Assembly (NCBI GenBank): GCA_023434095.1
Contig: JAEYTJ010000233.1
Span: 1 to 7,657, forward strand
DNA from: Pseudomonadota bacterium
Lineage (GTDB): Bacteria; Pseudomonadota; Alphaproteobacteria; Rhizobiales; Xanthobacteraceae
DNA: 7,657 nt
Reading direction: 5' to 3'
Made by a program: the position numbers and the translations under genes. The number at the start of each line of letters is the position of its first letter. Position 1 is the stretch's first letter. Positions 6,283 to 7,657 of this stretch are shown one piece after another. A model generated the notes under the pieces. That model was given only the letters and a program-made list of their open reading frames with translations. It searched no databases and was not told the DNA's origin.

Positions 6283-6310
6283 GACATCATGTCGCGAAAG
6301 CGACCATGTC
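6283..6310. promoter_or_regulatory. Overlapping palindromes downstream of the operon's -35
   Basis: GACAT-C-ATGTC (6283-6293) is an 11-bp palindrome. It overlaps GTCGC-GAAA-GCGAC (6291-6304), a perfect 5-bp stem around GAAA, and a further ATGTC lies at 6306-6310, giving three ATGTC half-sites. They fall where the -10 and start point of the operon promoter should be. A repressor or second operator site is plausible; on the plus-strand transcript the GAAA would be a stable tetraloop hairpin. Confidence 0.4.
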
Positions 6311-6336
6311 CCTGTGTCGGGGTCAAACGAAATGCG

Positions 6337-6355
6337 GTATATTAAGTAGAAATAC
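6337..6355. promoter_or_regulatory. Candidate LysR-type operator GTAT-N11-ATAC
   Basis: GTAT (6337-6340) and ATAC (6352-6355) are perfect inverted arms 11 bases apart, matching the T-N11-A rule of LysR-type binding sites. A second dyad, AGTA-GAAA-TACT (6345-6356), overlaps it. The site overlaps the possible -10 of the regulator gene and lies just upstream of the operon's TTGACC -35, which suits autorepression plus activation of the operon. The pattern is seen; its function is inferred. Confidence 0.5.
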
Positions 6356-6384
6356 TAAGAGTCATTCACCCGACTGATAATGCC

Positions 6385-7350
6385 ATGAACGACCTCGACC
6401 TGCATTCCCTCCGCTTGGTCGCCGCCGTCGCCGAGACGGGCAGCGTGACGGCGGCGTCACAACGAGCCGGGGTCACCCAATCGGCGGTCTCGCAGGCGCT
6501 GCGGCGCGCGGAAGCGCTGATCGGCGCTCCCCTGTTTGACCGCCGCCGCCGGCCGCTCACGCCGACCCATGTCGGGCGAATGGTGGCCGCTCGGGCCGAT
6601 GAGCTGGCGCGCGAGGCCGAGCGGCTGCTGGCCGATGCCCGGGCCGCCGCCGAGATGCCCGGGCGCATCGATTTGCGTATCGGCCTCGTCGATTCGCTGG
6701 CGGGAACCATTGGCGCCCGCATTGTGAGGGAACTCGCCGACGGCGCGCTCGCTTTGACCGTGACCGCCTGGTCGGGCCTTGCCTTCTCCCACACCCGCGC
6801 GCTGATGCGACACGAGATCGACGCCGCCCTGACCTGCGACCCGATGGAGGGGCTCGACGAGGTCGAGCGGATCGTGGTGTTCCGTGAGCCTTACGTCCTC
6901 ATCGCCCCGCGTGGCGAAATCGACGCGGTGCGCGGCAAAGATCTTCGTGCCATTTTCGAGCGCTACCGACTGGTGCGCCACAGCGCCCGCTCCTACGCCG
7001 GCCAACATATCGAGCGCCATTTGGGCCGGTTGGGGCTTCGTCCGCCGCGCGCCTTCGAGTTCGACACGTCGGACGCTCTTGTCGCCATGGTCGCGACCGG
7101 AATGGGGGTGGCCATCACCACGCCGCTCTGCCTGTTGCAGGGGGCGGCGCATGTCACAGACGTCGTGGCATTGCCACTGCCGGGCGTTGCCTTCTCGCGC
7201 GAGTTGCTGCTGACCACGCGGCGCGGAGACTTCGACGATCTCGCGCCGCGCATCGCCGAAGTTGCGCGAAGCGTGGCGCTGTCGCACGCCCTCCCACCCA
7301 TGCTCGCACTGGTACCCTGGCTCACGCCCGACGCGCTCGCCTTGGGCTGA
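6385..7350 (+). CDS. LysR-type transcriptional regulator
   Basis: A 321-residue DNA-binding regulator, slightly longer than the usual 290-310. Seen: the N-terminal winged helix-turn-helix with LHSLRLVAAVAETGSVTAA (6-24) and GVTQSAVSQALRRAEALIG (29-47), then the FDRRRRPLTPT wing (51-61). A linker helix (about 65-90) follows, then a two-lobe effector domain beginning near 95 (RIDLRIGLVDSL) with a typical second-lobe block EFDTSDALVAMVATGMGVAI (225-244). The tail ends in a hydrophobic, proline-containing stretch (301-321). It is transcribed away from the operon across a 130-bp spacer with a T-N11-A dyad, so it most likely controls that operon in response to the imported compound or a breakdown product. 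The ATG has no clear Shine-Dalgarno, but the DNA-binding domain begins right after it. Confidence 0.95.
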   Translation: MNDLDLHSLRLVAAVAETGSVTAASQRAGVTQSAVSQALRRAEALIGAPLFDRRRRPLTPTHVGRMVAARADELAREAERLLADARAAAEMPGRIDLRIGLVDSLAGTIGARIVRELADGALALTVTAWSGLAFSHTRALMRHEIDAALTCDPMEGLDEVERIVVFREPYVLIAPRGEIDAVRGKDLRAIFERYRLVRHSARSYAGQHIERHLGRLGLRPPRAFEFDTSDALVAMVATGMGVAITTPLCLLQGAAHVTDVVALPLPGVAFSRELLLTTRRGDFDDLAPRIAEVARSVALSHALPPMLALVPWLTPDALALG

Positions 7351-7597
7351 GGCGTCCGCGGCCGTGGATATTTACGTCTAACCAGCTCTCATCGCCGCGC
7401 CCGTAACAATTCAGCCCGAGGGCGCGCCCGGCGCCCCGCGGCGCGGGGCCGCGAATCCCCATTAAAATGCCTGTGCCCCTACTACATCACCTCCCATAAA
7501 AGCGAGGGCGCGTCCCGTTGGCTGCGTCTGAGGCCTTGGCTCCCGTCCCTTTATCTTCCATGCAAGGCGCGGGTAACGACTAAAGTGGGGGTTGGAC
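7351..7597. other. Non-coding GC-rich spacer after the LysR gene
   Basis: No gene recognised. It holds GC-rich palindromes at 7414-7449, a direct repeat of CGAGGGCGCG (7417-7426 and 7503-7512) and two TTGGCT hexamers (7518-7523, 7536-7541) that are not at promoter spacing from any good -10. It presumably carries the 3' end of the regulator mRNA and the promoter of the next gene, but neither could be placed with confidence. Confidence 0.5.
7433..7449 (+). terminator. GC-rich hairpin downstream of the LysR gene
   Basis: GCCCCGC (7433-7439) and GCGGGGC (7443-7449) form a perfect 7-bp, all-GC stem with a three-base loop, about 80 bases after the regulator's stop. The 10-bp palindrome GGGCGCGCCC (7420-7429) precedes it. 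No T-run follows, so it would be an atypical terminator, if it is one at all. Confidence 0.35.
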
Positions 7598-7657
7598 ATG
7601 CGGGGCAATCGCAAGCCGTTCATCATGGTTGGCCTCGTCGTCTCGGGTGGCGTGTGG
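7598..7657 (+). CDS. 5' end of an unidentified gene, cut by the window edge
   Basis: The first 20 codons of an open frame starting at ATG 7598. A purine-rich GTGGGGG (7585-7591) sits 6 bases upstream and could serve as a ribosome-binding site, though it is not a canonical one. The peptide begins with a basic MRGNRK and moves into a hydrophobic stretch, the pattern of a membrane anchor or signal peptide. An efflux or secretion adaptor is one possibility, but 20 residues do not allow a family call. It is on the same strand as the regulator but 247 bp away, so it is probably a separate transcription unit. Confidence 0.45.
   Translation, partial: MRGNRKPFIMVGLVVSGGVW

Larger units (their letters stand above)
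6255..6384. promoter_or_regulatory. Divergent promoter region between the operon and the LysR gene
   Basis: This 130-bp spacer must carry the promoters of both the minus-strand operon and the plus-strand regulator gene. For the operon, TTGACC (minus, 6326-6321) is a good -35 match; no good -10 follows at 16-18 bases, as is usual for activator-dependent promoters. For the regulator, TATATT (plus, 6338-6343) resembles a -10 box, with only a poor -35 upstream. The region is packed with dyads, listed separately. The layout of a LysR gene facing its target operon is classical for this family. Confidence 0.7.

Noticed and set aside
7560..7583. Seven-residue open frame ahead of the partial gene
   Set aside because: Too short to support and without its own ribosome-binding site.

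Overview
The window is a high-GC bacterial segment of the kind found in Alphaproteobacteria, most likely a Rhizobiales-type soil or host-associated organism. This is inferred from GC-rich third codon positions, the gene families and the LysR/ABC style of organisation; there is no rRNA or other marker to fix the taxon.

Layout. Bases 1-330 carry no convincing gene. The left 150 bases or so are clearly more AT-rich than the rest and hold several small inverted repeats. A compact six-gene operon on the minus strand fills 331-6254. In transcription order it encodes: a monomeric-sarcosine-oxidase/N-methyltryptophan-oxidase-like flavoprotein (6254-5079), a periplasmic polar-amino-acid binding protein (4987-4175), two HisM/GlnP-type permeases (4083-3337 and 3340-2483), the matching ATPase (2468-1701) and an MmgE/PrpD-family protein (1701-331). 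A LysR-type regulator runs the other way at 6385-7350 across a 130-bp divergent promoter region rich in dyads. After it come 247 bp of GC-rich non-coding sequence and the first 20 codons of another plus-strand gene cut by the window edge.

How it works together. The four transporter genes make a complete ABC importer for an amino-acid-like solute. The flavoprotein keeps the covalent-flavin cysteine and the Arg/Lys pair that grips a substrate carboxylate, so it probably oxidises the C-N bond of an imported secondary (N-substituted) amino acid in the cytoplasm. The MmgE/PrpD protein (family of 2-methylcitrate dehydratase, iminodisuccinate epimerase and cis-aconitate decarboxylase) would act on the same molecule or on its carbon-skeleton product. 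The divergent LysR protein is the likely substrate-responsive switch. The exact substrate cannot be read from the sequence.

Expression features: ATGA and GTGATG stop/start overlaps couple three of the transporter and enzyme genes. A strong hairpin followed by four Ts sits directly after the binding-protein gene and would favour excess binding protein over membrane components. A GTAT-N11-ATAC dyad in the divergent region is a good candidate LysR operator.
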